64,000 bases of DNA from Chloroflexi bacterium UBA6077 (GTDB lineage: Bacteria; Chloroflexota; UBA6077): positions 35,438-99,437 of the forward strand of contig DIXP01000079.1 in assembly GCA_002436065.1 (NCBI GenBank). Direction: 5' to 3'. Position numbers and translations under genes: made by a program. The notes below the pieces were generated by a model, which was not told the origin of the DNA, did no database searches, and was given only the letters and a program-made list of their open reading frames with translations. Positions 8,146-17,051 of the stretch are shown one piece after another. How positions within the stretch are numbered: position 1 is the stretch's first letter; each line of letters opens with the position of its first letter.

Positions 8146-8832
8146 TTGCGAGGTCTCGCGGCACAGATCACCATCACGATGGTATGCTTGCTCCTTGGGG
8201 TGGCCCTGGTGGTGCAGTTCCGAACCCAGGGAAACCTGGTCAAGGCCGTCCTGAGCGATTCCAGCACTGAACAGGCCATGATGCTGCAGAGCCTCGTGGA
8301 CAGCAACGCAGCCCTGCGCAAGGAGATCGATAGCCTCGACGAGCAGTTGGCACAATACCGGAGTGGGGACGATGAGGCGAGCATTCCCAGCTTGGTGAAA
8401 GATCTCAACCAGACCAAGATCGTCAATGGCTTGATCGAGATATCGGGGCCTGGTGTCCGATTGACATTGGGCAGCTTCCTGGCTCCCGAGGAGTTGCTGG
8501 ATGTAATCAACGAGCTGCGCAACGCTGGAGCCGAGGCCATCGTATTGAACGGGGAGAGGATCGTGGTGAACTCCGTGGCGGTTGTGGATCAAACAGGCCC
8601 CATGCTTAACGATTCACCACTGCTGCCTCCCTATCAGTTCGTGGCGATTGGGGATCCAGAGACGTTGGCCCGGGCAGTGGATCGGAAGGGTGGGTTGGTG
8701 CCTGCCCTGCTGGCTAGCCATCCAGAGCTGCAGATGGAGCTGGAGAAGGGGGAAAAGCTGGTAGCACCGATCCACGACAAGAAGGTGGAGTTCAAGTACG
8801 CGAAGCCTGCGCCCAAGGCCCCGAAGCAGTAG
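8146..8832 (+). CDS. DUF881 family envelope protein (second copy)
   Basis: A 228-residue paralogue of the upstream gene with the same plan: N-terminal membrane helix (residues 5-23), coiled coil (35-70) and DUF881 core (GPGVRLTLGSF, ELRNAGAEAIVLNGERIV, PPYQFVAIGDP). The TTG start at 8146 has AGGGG six bases upstream, overlapping the end of the first copy. The C-terminus is Lys/Pro/Ala-rich. The two copies are only moderately similar, so this is an old duplication, and they may form a heteromer (inference). A 22-bp perfect hairpin ends the pair. Confidence 0.85.
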   Translation: MRGLAAQITITMVCLLLGVALVVQFRTQGNLVKAVLSDSSTEQAMMLQSLVDSNAALRKEIDSLDEQLAQYRSGDDEASIPSLVKDLNQTKIVNGLIEISGPGVRLTLGSFLAPEELLDVINELRNAGAEAIVLNGERIVVNSVAVVDQTGPMLNDSPLLPPYQFVAIGDPETLARAVDRKGGLVPALLASHPELQMELEKGEKLVAPIHDKKVEFKYAKPAPKAPKQ

Positions 8833-8840
8833 AGTGGGTG

Positions 8841-8888
8841 CCGAAGCTGGCACGGGCAGCCCGCTTGGGCTGCCCGTGCCAGCTTCGG
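8841..8888. terminator. Perfect 22-bp palindromic hairpin between convergent genes
   Basis: Arms 8841-8862 (starting CCGAAGCTGG) and 8867-8888 are exactly complementary with a four-base loop GCTT. It starts 8 bases after the DUF881 stop and ends 2 bases before the end of the convergent FmdB gene. There is no T-run, so the stem itself probably blocks both polymerases. Confidence 0.65.
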
Positions 8889-8890
8889 TC

Positions 8891-9133
8891 TCAGTGGCCG
8901 CAGGTGGCGCAGCTTCCGCCGCTGCAGCCAGCGCAGCCGCCCCCGCCGCCTACGGATACGGGAGGAGCGCCACTACCATCGGAGCTTCTAACCGCCGCAA
9001 TGGTGGACAACAGCTTCCGTGTTTTTCCCCCGCTGCACTCTGGGCACGGGGGTTGCTCGTGTGCTCGACTGAGGGGCAACAACTTCTCGAACCTAGCGCT
9101 GCAATCCTGGCAGCAGTACTCGTAGATGGGCAT
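8891..9133 (-). CDS. FmdB family zinc-ribbon protein
   Basis: An 80-residue protein beginning MPIYEYCCQDC, with a second pair PPCPEC, giving the CxxC...CxxC zinc ribbon of the FmdB (putative regulatory protein) family. The tail is Gly/Cys-rich (GGGGGCAGC, CATCGH) and could bind more metal. Some family members act as formamidase or amidase regulators, but most are uncharacterised. It is convergent with the DUF881 pair and stands alone. Confidence 0.88.
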   Translation of the reverse strand: MPIYEYCCQDCSARFEKLLPLSRAHEQPPCPECSGGKTRKLLSTIAAVRSSDGSGAPPVSVGGGGGCAGCSGGSCATCGH

Positions 9134-9223
9134 TCCGGAGTCTCCTGTTCTGGGCGTCTGTGCCTACCTAGATTCTAGGCTGGGTTGTTTGACTGGTCAA
9201 GTTCTGGCTCTGAAGGCTTTAGT

Positions 9224-9378
9224 GCGTCGTTCCCCATGTAGGGCAGGGGTTTATCCCCTGCCGCCCGGCGGAGGCGAGCAGCGTTGTAGAGAGTGGGCAA
9301 CGTCGCGCGTCCATGTCCCGTGGGCGGAAGGGGACGAGCCCCTTCCCTACGCCACGTCGGGGAATTGCGGAACGACGC
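9224..9378. repeat. MITE-like dispersed element, copy A
   Basis: This fills much of the 430-base gap between FmdB and tldD. The ends carry a 10-base perfect inverted repeat, GCGTCGTTCC (9224-9233) and GGAACGACGC (9369-9378). Inside are two hairpins, GGCAGGGG/CCCCTGCC near 9242-9262 and GGAAGGGG/CCCCTTCC near 9326-9346. A clearly related copy lies in opposite orientation near 30805-31002. It has no coding capacity. Confidence 0.7.
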
Positions 9379-9472
9379 ATTTAGTTGCACCATGAGGCCG
9401 AGTAGCGTTGATGAGGGGCAAGGAAGCGTCATTTCCCCCCGGAAGCGGGAATCCAGCGAGCGCAGGTAGAAA

Positions 9473-9502
9473 CCGTCATTCTCGCCGGCGCGGGAATGAC
9501 GG
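9473..9502. repeat. Near-palindromic intergenic repeat
   Basis: CCGTCATTCTCGCC (9473-9486) pairs almost completely with GGCGCGGGAATGACGG (9487-9502). Just upstream, GGAAGCGGGAATCCAG (9441-9456) looks like part of the same common family of GCGGGAATCCAG-type intergenic repeats. It sits 60 bases before tldD; function unknown. Confidence 0.5.
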
Positions 9503-9563
9503 GGAGGGGTGGGCGGAGGAGGGAATGCGGAACTTCGCCGCACTCAAATATTGGAGGTAACCG

Positions 9564-11003
9564 TTGAAGGACCTAGCTTCGCGATGCCTGGATACTGCCA
9601 GGGCAGTAGGGGCCAGCTACGCCGACGTGCGAGTTCTGCGGCAGCGGACGGAAGAGATCGTGGTCAAGAACGGCAAGGTCGAGGGGCTGCTGGTGGACGA
9701 GCAGGAGGGGTTTGGCGTCCGCGCCATCGCCGATGGGGCATGGGGCTTCGCGTCCAGTCACAGGCTGGATGCCGCTGAGGCCGATCGGATGGCAGCCCTG
9801 GCAGTGCAGATTGCCCGGGCCAGCGCCCTGGTGAAGCGAATGGAGGTGGAGCTTGGTCCGCCCGTGGTCTCAGTGGGCAGCTACGCGACGCCAGTCAAGA
9901 GGGATCCCTTTTCCGTGCCCGTCGAGGAGAAGATCGACCTCTTGATGCAGGCCGATGCCGCGATGCGGCAGGTGCCGGGGGTGACCATTGCCGAGGGCAG
10001 CTTTCAGTGCCTCCGCATCGAGAAGCTGTTCGCCAGCACCGAAGGGAGCTTTGTCGAGCAGACGTTGCTGGAGACTGGGGCAGGGATCGAGGCCACCGCT
10101 GTGCGAGACGGTGAGGTCCAGCGTCGCTCCTACCCCAACAGCTTCGGCCGGCACCAGGGCGCGGCCGGCTACGAGTTCGTGACTGGGATGAAGCTGGTGG
10201 ATAACGCCCCCTTGATCGCCGAGCAGGCGGTCCAGCTGCTGACTGCCGAGCAGTGCCCGAGTGACCTGGTAACTACCGTCATCCTGGATCCCACCCAGCT
10301 GGCGCTCCAGATCCACGAGTCGTGCGGCCATCCGATAGAGCTTGACCGTGCACTGGGGACGGAGGCCGGCTACGCCGGTACCAGCTTCCTGACCACAGAC
10401 CGGCTTGGGACGTTCCGGTATGGGGCGGACCAGGTGAATATCGTGGCCGACGCGACGGTGCCGGGGGGGCTGGGCAGCTTCGGCTACGACGACGAGGGCG
10501 TGCCGGCGCAGTGCGTTCCAATCGTGCGGGACGGCGTCTTCGTCAACTACCTCACCTCCAGGGAGACGGCCACCTCCCTCGGCCAGCGCAGCAATGGCTG
10601 TATGCGGGCCGACGGGTGGAACCGCATCCCCTTGATCCGGATGACCAACGTCAACCTCCAACCGGGGCCCTGGAGCCTGGAAGAGTTGATTGCCGGAACC
10701 GACGACGGGATCTACATGCAGACGAACAAGAGTTGGAGCATCGACGACAAGAGGCTCAACTTCCAGTTCGGCACAGAGATCGCCTGGGAGATCAAGAGGG
10801 GCAAGCTGGGCCGGATGTTCAAGAATGCTACCTACACCGGCATGACGCCAAGGTTCTGGGCAGGGTGCGATGGCATCGGGCGGGACTGGACGGTTTGGGG
10901 TGTGGTCAACTGCGGGAAGGGACAGCCGATGCAGGTGGCCCACGTTGGTCACGGCGCGGCCGCGGCTCGCTTCCGAAACGTGCGTGTTGGTGTGATGAGA
11001 TAG
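9564..11003 (+). CDS. tldD: TldD, zinc metalloprotease subunit
   Basis: The catalytic half of the TldD/TldE protease, which digests unfolded peptides, matures some ribosomally made peptides and clears CcdA in E. coli. The zinc motif HESCGH is near residue 250, followed by HPIELDRALG. The N-terminal half matches the family (SYADVRV, EGFGVRAIADGAWGF). Near the C-terminus GRMFKNATYTG and the Cys-containing VVNCGKGQP carry the expected third zinc-ligand region. The TTG start at 9564 has GGAGGT five bases upstream. tldE follows after 9 bases, so the heterodimer is made from one transcript. No candidate precursor peptide is visible nearby. Confidence 0.95.
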   Translation: MKDLASRCLDTARAVGASYADVRVLRQRTEEIVVKNGKVEGLLVDEQEGFGVRAIADGAWGFASSHRLDAAEADRMAALAVQIARASALVKRMEVELGPPVVSVGSYATPVKRDPFSVPVEEKIDLLMQADAAMRQVPGVTIAEGSFQCLRIEKLFASTEGSFVEQTLLETGAGIEATAVRDGEVQRRSYPNSFGRHQGAAGYEFVTGMKLVDNAPLIAEQAVQLLTAEQCPSDLVTTVILDPTQLALQIHESCGHPIELDRALGTEAGYAGTSFLTTDRLGTFRYGADQVNIVADATVPGGLGSFGYDDEGVPAQCVPIVRDGVFVNYLTSRETATSLGQRSNGCMRADGWNRIPLIRMTNVNLQPGPWSLEELIAGTDDGIYMQTNKSWSIDDKRLNFQFGTEIAWEIKRGKLGRMFKNATYTGMTPRFWAGCDGIGRDWTVWGVVNCGKGQPMQVAHVGHGAAAARFRNVRVGVMR

Positions 11004-11012
11004 GAGGTTGCC

Positions 11013-12350
11013 GTGATTGGGGAGACGAAGGTCCATGAGCTGGCGGACGACCTGATCCACTACTCTACTGCCGACCAGACAGAGGTGGCTGTCACCGCTA
11101 CCGAGGCGGCCCTTACTCGGTTTGCCAACTCGTCCATCCACCAGAACGTGTTGGAGAGCAACGCCGAGGTGCGAGTGAGGGCGGTATTGGGGAAGAGGAT
11201 CGGTGTGGCAACCTCCAACAGCCTCGATCCTGTGGGGCTCCGGCAGTTGGTGGACAGCGCTATCGCGGTGGCCAGGCGACAGCCCGAGAACCCGGACTTC
11301 GTGTCGCTGCCGCAGCCCGGCCCCTTGAAGCGGCTGAACGCCTGTGATCCCAATACCCTCCATTGTCTTCCCGAGGCACGGGCGGAGGCCGTTGGGCTGA
11401 TCTGCCGCCCTGCCCTGGAGCAGGGGCTCTCGGCCGCGGGCGCTCTAGAGACGGGAGTGAGGGAGTATGCGGTCGCCAACTCTCTGGGGGTGTTCGGCTA
11501 CGATACCCAGAGCTCTAACAGCCTCAGTACCGTGGTGATGTCTGACACCGGCTCGGGATACGCCGAGCGGAACGGCGTCTTCTTCAATGACCTGGAGCCC
11601 GAGAAGGTTGGCCGGGAAGCTATCGCGAAGGCGCTGAGCAGCCGGAATCCGGTTGATCTCCCACCCGGTGAGTACGTGACGCTGCTAGAGGAGTACGCCG
11701 TGGCGGAGATGCTGTTCTACCTCGGCTACATAGGCCTGGGGGCGTTGGCCGTGCAAGAGGGGCGCAGCTTCATGAACGGCCGTTTCGGGCAGCGGATAGC
11801 GGACCCGAGGGTGAGCCTGTGGGATGATGGATCGGATCCCCGTGGATTCCCGCGTGCCTTCGATGCGGAGGGCGTGGCAAAGCAGAGGGTGGAGATGATC
11901 TCGGGTGGGGTGGCCAACGCCGTGGTATACGACAGCTACACGGCCTTCAAGGAGGGGAAGCAGTCCACCGGACACGCCCTAGCCGCTCCCAACCCCTATG
12001 GGCCCTTGCCACTCAACCTGTTCATGGCGTCGGGTGATGCGACCAAGGAGCAGATGCTGGAGGGCGTGGAGCGGGGGCTGTTGGTGACGCGGTTCCACTA
12101 CGTCAATGTGGTCCATCCCACCCAGACGGTGCTCACTGGGATGACGCGAGATGGTACCTACCTGATCGAGGACGGCCGGATAGTAGGGCCGGTGAAGAAC
12201 CTGCGCTTCACACAGAGCGTGCTGGATGCTCTGTCAGGGGTCAGGATGATCGGCAAGGACGTCCGCTTCATCTCCTCCGAGGGTGCGGCTACCGTGACCC
12301 CCGCCCTCTTGGTGGAGGGCTTCCGATTCACTGGGACGACGGAGTTCTAG
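11013..12350 (+). CDS. pmbA: TldE/PmbA, non-catalytic partner of TldD
   Basis: A 445-residue paralogue of TldD that lacks the HExxxH motif, as expected for TldE/PmbA, which shapes the peptide channel of the dimer. Family segments include FANSSIHQNV, VRVRAVLGKRIGVATSN, LEEYAVAEMLFYLGY, GRFGQRIADPRVSLWDDG and the C-terminal TRDGTYLIEDGRIVGPVKNLRF. The GTG start at 11013 has AGGAGG five bases upstream. It follows tldD by 9 bases. The rnc gene starts 64 bases later. Confidence 0.95.
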   Translation: MIGETKVHELADDLIHYSTADQTEVAVTATEAALTRFANSSIHQNVLESNAEVRVRAVLGKRIGVATSNSLDPVGLRQLVDSAIAVARRQPENPDFVSLPQPGPLKRLNACDPNTLHCLPEARAEAVGLICRPALEQGLSAAGALETGVREYAVANSLGVFGYDTQSSNSLSTVVMSDTGSGYAERNGVFFNDLEPEKVGREAIAKALSSRNPVDLPPGEYVTLLEEYAVAEMLFYLGYIGLGALAVQEGRSFMNGRFGQRIADPRVSLWDDGSDPRGFPRAFDAEGVAKQRVEMISGGVANAVVYDSYTAFKEGKQSTGHALAAPNPYGPLPLNLFMASGDATKEQMLEGVERGLLVTRFHYVNVVHPTQTVLTGMTRDGTYLIEDGRIVGPVKNLRFTQSVLDALSGVRMIGKDVRFISSEGAATVTPALLVEGFRFTGTTEF

Positions 12351-12414
12351 CGGGGATACGGGGAGAGGGGCCGATACCCAGTACTCAACACCCAGAATCA
12401 GGATTGTGAGATAG

Positions 12415-13113
12415 ATGGATGTAGAAGAGCTTGAACGGCGGTTGGGCATCGATCTGCCGGACAGGGAACTGACCCGGCAGGCTCTGGTGCACACCTCCTA
12501 CCTGAACGAAAACGCGGACGCGGCCCCGGCCTCAAACGAGCGGCTGGAGTTCCTGGGGGATGCCGTCATTGGCGCCGTGGTGGCCGACTACCTTTACCGG
12601 GCCTTTCCGGAGTCGCCGGAGGGGCAGTTGACCAGCCTCCGTGCGGCGGTAGTCCGAGCGGGGTCGCTGGCGGAGTGGGCCAGGCAGATCGCCCTGGGGG
12701 AGCTGCTGCTGCTGGGGAAGGGAGAGGAGTCGCACGGTGGGCGGGGCCGAGATGGCATCCTATCCTCGGCCTTCGAGGCGATGATGGCGGCGGTCTACCT
12801 GCAGCACGGATACAGCGGGGTTCAACGCGTCCTGGCGATGTTCCTCCCAAAGGCCATAGAATCGGTTATCCAGCGCCAGGAGGCGGTGGACGCCAAGTCG
12901 AAGCTGCAGCACCTCTGCCAGGCCCAGACGGGGGTAACCCCCTCCTACCGTGTGGTTGAGGTGTCGGGGCCGCCTCACAAGCCGGTGTATTCCGTGGAGG
13001 TGCTGGCGGAGGAGACGGTGCTGGGGACTGGCGTCGGTCCCAGTAAACAGGTGGCGGAGCAAGCAGCAGCCACCGAGGCACTGGAGAAGATGGAGTCCCT
13101 TCCTTGCATCTGA
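12415..13113 (+). CDS. rnc: Ribonuclease III
   Basis: Double-strand-specific endoribonuclease for rRNA and mRNA processing. The signature NERLEFLGDAV (about residues 41-51) supplies the first acidic cluster and PEGQLTSLR the next Glu. A dsRNA-binding domain fills residues 160-228 (SKLQHLCQAQ, PSKQVAEQAAATEALEKM). In the second active-site motif, where family members usually read D-x-x-E, this protein reads SAFEA, so the metal-binding Asp is Ser while Glu is kept. This may be a lineage variant or may lower activity. The stop overlaps the smc start by 10 bases. Confidence 0.92.
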   Translation: MDVEELERRLGIDLPDRELTRQALVHTSYLNENADAAPASNERLEFLGDAVIGAVVADYLYRAFPESPEGQLTSLRAAVVRAGSLAEWARQIALGELLLLGKGEESHGGRGRDGILSSAFEAMMAAVYLQHGYSGVQRVLAMFLPKAIESVIQRQEAVDAKSKLQHLCQAQTGVTPSYRVVEVSGPPHKPVYSVEVLAEETVLGTGVGPSKQVAEQAAATEALEKMESLPCI

Positions 13114-16100
13114 AGCGCGTCGAGTTACTTGGGTTCAAGAGCTTCGCATCCAAGACCGTGGTGGAGTTGGAGAGGGGTATCACCGGCATTGTGGGCCCCA
13201 ACGGTAGTGGCAAGAGCAACGTCGCCGATGCCCTCCGCTGGGCTATGGGTGAACAGAGCTTGCGAGCGGTGCGGAGCCGCAAGAGCGATGAGGTCATCTT
13301 CGCCGGAAATGCCCGTAAGGCAGCGGTTGGGATGGCCGAAGTCACCCTGGTCTTCGACAACTCCCAGGGCTCCCTCCCCCTTTCCTTCAGCGAGGTTTCC
13401 ATCACCCGCAGGCAGTATAGGTCGGGCGAGGGTGAGTACCTGATAAACAGGTCGCGGGCTCGCCTTCGGGACGTGGTAGAGCTGCTGACGCATGCCCGGC
13501 TCGGCCCGGATGGGTACGCCCTCGTGGGCCAGGGTGCCGTGGATGAGGTGCTGCTGCAGCGTCCGGAGGAGCGGCGGCTGCTGCTGGAAGCGGCAGCGGA
13601 CATAAGCCGTTACCAGATGAAGACCAAGGAGAGCCTGGACAAGCTGGGCGAGACCGAGCGCAACATACGGAGGGTTGAGGACATCCGTGGCGAGATCGGC
13701 CCTCAGCTGAACAAACTCCGGGTTCAGGCGAGTCGCGCCCAGCGGTACGACCAGGTTGTCCGCCGGCTCAAGGAGATGACTCAGTGGCGGTACCTCCTCC
13801 TTATACGGGATGCTCGGGGGAGGGCAGTGGAAGAGCTGGAGCGAGAGAAGGGCCGGACCCAAGCAGCTTCGGAGGCTGGCCATGCCTATGAGGAGGCGCA
13901 GGGGCGGCTGGTGGAGCTGCGGGAGCGGCTGAGGGAGGGTGAGGCGGCGCTGGAGGCTGCGCGAGAGCGGCTGAGCGGGCTGAGGCTTGCCCGTGCGACC
14001 GCCGAGCGGGAGGCCGCGCTGTTGCGAGAGCGGGAAGCCGCCTATCGCAGCCAGCTGAAGGAGGCAGGGGAGGAGTTGGCCCGCGCTCGCCGTGAGAGGG
14101 CGGAGCTGCAGGCCGAGACTGACAAGCTGGACGCCGTGCGAGCGGAGCTGGTCCAGAAGTCCGCTGGGATCCGTGAGGAGATGGGGCCGGTCGAGAAGGA
14201 TTGGCAGACCGCCAACTCCGAGCAGCGGCTGCTCCAGGCCCAGCTCGATCGAGTGAGTAGCGAGAACCAGGGGCTGGGGTCGCGCCGGTCGGAGTTGCAG
14301 GCGCGACGCGGCAGCCTGGCTCGCGATCTTCAGCGGGCAGAGGGGGTTCGGCGGGAGAGCCTGCAGGCTTCTGAGGGGTCCACTGCTCGACTGGCGCAGC
14401 TGGAGGGGCAGATCATGGCTGCCCAGGGCGAGGTGGACCGGCTCAGGGTAGAGCTGTCCGAGTTGGAGGCTCGACATAAGGCTGGACAGGGACGGCTCGG
14501 AGCCCTTTCAGCCGAGCTGCAAACGGCCCGACAGGCCGAGCGGAAGGCATGGGAGGACGATCGGAATCTCCAGAGCCGACTCGTGGCGCTGCGCTCCCTG
14601 AAGGACGACTATCGGGGGGTGGCTGAGGGGGCCAAGGCTGTGCTCAAGAGCGGAGTTCCAGGCATCCGCGGCACTCTCGCCTCGATGATCCAGGTGCCGA
14701 AGGAGTACGTTCCTGCAGTGGCGTCCGCACTGGCGGAGGCTCAGGGCTTCGTGGTGTCGGAGAGCCTCGAGACAGGGGTAGGGGCGCTGGGCTTCCTGAC
14801 GGACCGAAAGGCCGGAGGCACCATCACGCCTCTCTGTCTCGAGCAGGGCTTCTCCGGATCGGCGGTGGAGTTCCGGTCGGGCCTGGATGTCCTGTTGTCG
14901 GGAATAGCCTTCCGTGGACTGGCCTCGGAGTTGGTGTCTCCGCAGGAGGAAGCCGCGGATCTCTGCGTCCGATACCTGGGCTTCACACTGGTAGTGGAGG
15001 GGATGGCCGATGCCCTGGAGGCTCGAGCCCGTCTCGCTCACCGGCTGGGAGGGCGCTGGCCCTTCCAGATAGTGACGATGGACGGCCGCCTGGTGAGGGC
15101 CAGGGGTGACCTGGTCAGCGGGCATGGTGAGGGCAAGGACGCGGGGTTGCTTGCCAGGGAGAACGAGCTGGCAACCCTGGCGAAGCAGGCGGATGAGGCG
15201 CAATCCAGGCTGCGACAGGCCAAGGATGTGGTCACCTCCCTGGAGGCCAGCCACGCCGATCTGACGAAGCAGGCTCAGGCGGATGCATCCACCCTATCCC
15301 GACTTCAGGGTGAGATCAACAAACGCTCTTTGGCTCGGGCGGAGCTGGCCTCCCAGTTGGGCAAGCTGGAGGCTTCAATCGAGTGGCATCGCTCTCGCGG
15401 CGTGACCGCCGAGCGGGAGGTAGTCCAGGCGCGGGATAAGCTGGCCAAGCTGGACCAGGAGCTGGCCGACTTTGGGAAGCGGGAGTCCGAGGTCCGGGCC
15501 AGGTTGGAACAGCTTCGGGACGACATGGCCGACCAGCAGGCCGGTGTGGCGGAGGTCTCAGGGAGGCTGTCCAAGCTGCAATCGGAGCTGTCCGCGACTC
15601 ACAACCGTCTTCGCGAGTTGGACGCTCGGACCTCCGCCCTGACGGAAGGGGTGCAGCGCGCCCAATCGCGACTGGAGCGGCAGCAGGAGAGGGTGTCGCA
15701 GCTGGAGCAGGTGCTGGCTCAACTGCAGAGTGGACCCAAGGTAGAGCTGCCGTCCACCCTGCTCAAGGATCTCGAAGAGTCCGAGAGGACGGTTAGGGAG
15801 GGCTCGGGCAGCGTGGCGCGTGGACGGGAGGGGCTGGCGTCGGCGGAGGCGGAGCTGTCCAGACAGGCCAGGGTGCTCGAATTGGCGCGAGAGGAGTTGG
15901 CGAACGTCAGGTCGAAGTCCCAGCGGGCGTCGGTGGAGCTGGCTGCCCTGGTGAGGGAAGCGGCACGCGAATCGGGCATGGAGCTTGAGGAGCCCGAGCT
16001 GGATACCCCCGCCGCGACGATCGAGTACGCTTGCGGCTTGGCGGACCGACTCCGGGATGTCCTGGCGGAGGTGCCGGCGGATAGCTTCCCGGAGGGGCTG

Positions 16101-16760
16101 GCGGTCGTATCTCAGAAGGTAGAATCCCTGCGTCGGGATCTCCACTCCATGGGCACGATCAACGCCGAGGCCCCGGAGGAGTACCGCCAGCTGTCGGAGC
16201 GCAACAGCTTCCTGACCACACAGCTCGAGGACCTCCAGAAGGGAGAGCATACCCTTCGGAAGGCGATCGAGGAGCTGAAAGGGGTGATGGAGGCGCGCTT
16301 TCGAGAGAACTTCGAGAGGGTCAACGGGGAGTTCGCCCACTGCTTCTCCACCCTGTTCGGCGGTGGCAGCGCGCGTCTTGCCCTGACACAGCCGGACCAG
16401 CCGCTGGCGGGGGGAGTAGAGATCCTGGTCAACCTCCCGGGGAAGAAGAGCGGCAGCCTCCTGGGGCTATCGGGTGGGGAGAGGGCGCTGACGGCCATTG
16501 CCCTGCTATTCGCCCTCATGAGGGTGAACCCCAGTCCCTTCTGTCTGTTGGACGAGGTGGACGCCGCCCTTGATGAGTCCAACGTGAAGAGGTTCTGCAG
16601 CCTGGTCCAGGAGTTGACCGACACCACCCAATTCCTGGTGATCACTCACAACCGGACCACAATGGAGATGGCGCGCGCCCTCCACGGCGTATCCATGAAC
16701 CCGGACTCCACCTCAAGGATTGTCTCCTTGAGGTTGGCTTCCAGGGAGAGTGAGAATTGA
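13104..16760 (+). CDS. smc: Chromosome segregation protein SMC
   Basis: An ABC-type ATPase that compacts and helps segregate the chromosome. The Walker A GPNGSGKSN is at residues 31-39. Two long coiled coils flank a hinge at about 515-640 (GIRGTLASMIQVP to LVSGHGEG). The C-terminal head has the signature LSGGERAL near 1121 and Walker B CLLDEVDAALDES near 1148, followed by the His-switch region VITHNR. At 1218 residues it is full length. The TTG at 13104 has GGAG eight bases upstream and overlaps the rnc stop, so translation is likely coupled. In many bacteria ftsY would follow; here it is 13 kb away. Confidence 0.96.
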   Translation: MHLKRVELLGFKSFASKTVVELERGITGIVGPNGSGKSNVADALRWAMGEQSLRAVRSRKSDEVIFAGNARKAAVGMAEVTLVFDNSQGSLPLSFSEVSITRRQYRSGEGEYLINRSRARLRDVVELLTHARLGPDGYALVGQGAVDEVLLQRPEERRLLLEAAADISRYQMKTKESLDKLGETERNIRRVEDIRGEIGPQLNKLRVQASRAQRYDQVVRRLKEMTQWRYLLLIRDARGRAVEELEREKGRTQAASEAGHAYEEAQGRLVELRERLREGEAALEAARERLSGLRLARATAEREAALLREREAAYRSQLKEAGEELARARRERAELQAETDKLDAVRAELVQKSAGIREEMGPVEKDWQTANSEQRLLQAQLDRVSSENQGLGSRRSELQARRGSLARDLQRAEGVRRESLQASEGSTARLAQLEGQIMAAQGEVDRLRVELSELEARHKAGQGRLGALSAELQTARQAERKAWEDDRNLQSRLVALRSLKDDYRGVAEGAKAVLKSGVPGIRGTLASMIQVPKEYVPAVASALAEAQGFVVSESLETGVGALGFLTDRKAGGTITPLCLEQGFSGSAVEFRSGLDVLLSGIAFRGLASELVSPQEEAADLCVRYLGFTLVVEGMADALEARARLAHRLGGRWPFQIVTMDGRLVRARGDLVSGHGEGKDAGLLARENELATLAKQADEAQSRLRQAKDVVTSLEASHADLTKQAQADASTLSRLQGEINKRSLARAELASQLGKLEASIEWHRSRGVTAEREVVQARDKLAKLDQELADFGKRESEVRARLEQLRDDMADQQAGVAEVSGRLSKLQSELSATHNRLRELDARTSALTEGVQRAQSRLERQQERVSQLEQVLAQLQSGPKVELPSTLLKDLEESERTVREGSGSVARGREGLASAEAELSRQARVLELAREELANVRSKSQRASVELAALVREAARESGMELEEPELDTPAATIEYACGLADRLRDVLAEVPADSFPEGLAVVSQKVESLRRDLHSMGTINAEAPEEYRQLSERNSFLTTQLEDLQKGEHTLRKAIEELKGVMEARFRENFERVNGEFAHCFSTLFGGGSARLALTQPDQPLAGGVEILVNLPGKKSGSLLGLSGGERALTAIALLFALMRVNPSPFCLLDEVDAALDESNVKRFCSLVQELTDTTQFLVITHNRTTMEMARALHGVSMNPDSTSRIVSLRLASRESEN

Positions 16761-17051
16761 GGTGCCATACGCACCTTGCCCTTCGTGTTGGGTGTCGATC
16801 GAGGGGCACATCACATCTTCGATCCCTACCAAGCGCGAACCGCACCCCTTTGCCGCAACCCACGCAGTAGCTGCGCCCTTTATGGGCGCGGCTACAACCT
16901 CTTGCCGGCAGAGCCGCCTGCCGGAATTCTCCTCACCTGGCACAAAACGTGTACCCCCTGTAGCGGCGGGAGGCGGCTGTCCCTGGGCTTCCACCAAACC
17001 GGTCAAGGGTGGGGATGACTGCTCACGGGTGGCACAGAATGGGAGGCTTCC
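16761..17051. other. Gap between smc and the first histidine kinase
   Basis: I see no gene in these 291 bases. A hairpin at 16867-16895 (GTAGCTGCGCCC with GGGCGCGGCTAC, one G-T pair, loop TTTAT) and another at 16905-16924 (CCGGCAG/CTGCCGG) could end smc transcription. GGGAGG (17041-17046) is the Shine-Dalgarno for the kinase at 17052. Confidence 0.4.

Noticed and set aside
9870..11363. 497-codon open frame antisense to tldD/tldE
   Set aside because: It crosses two well-supported genes and contains no recognisable domain.
13125..14477. 450-codon antisense frame in smc
   Set aside because: Leu/Gln-rich shadow of the coiled-coil gene; smc is certain.
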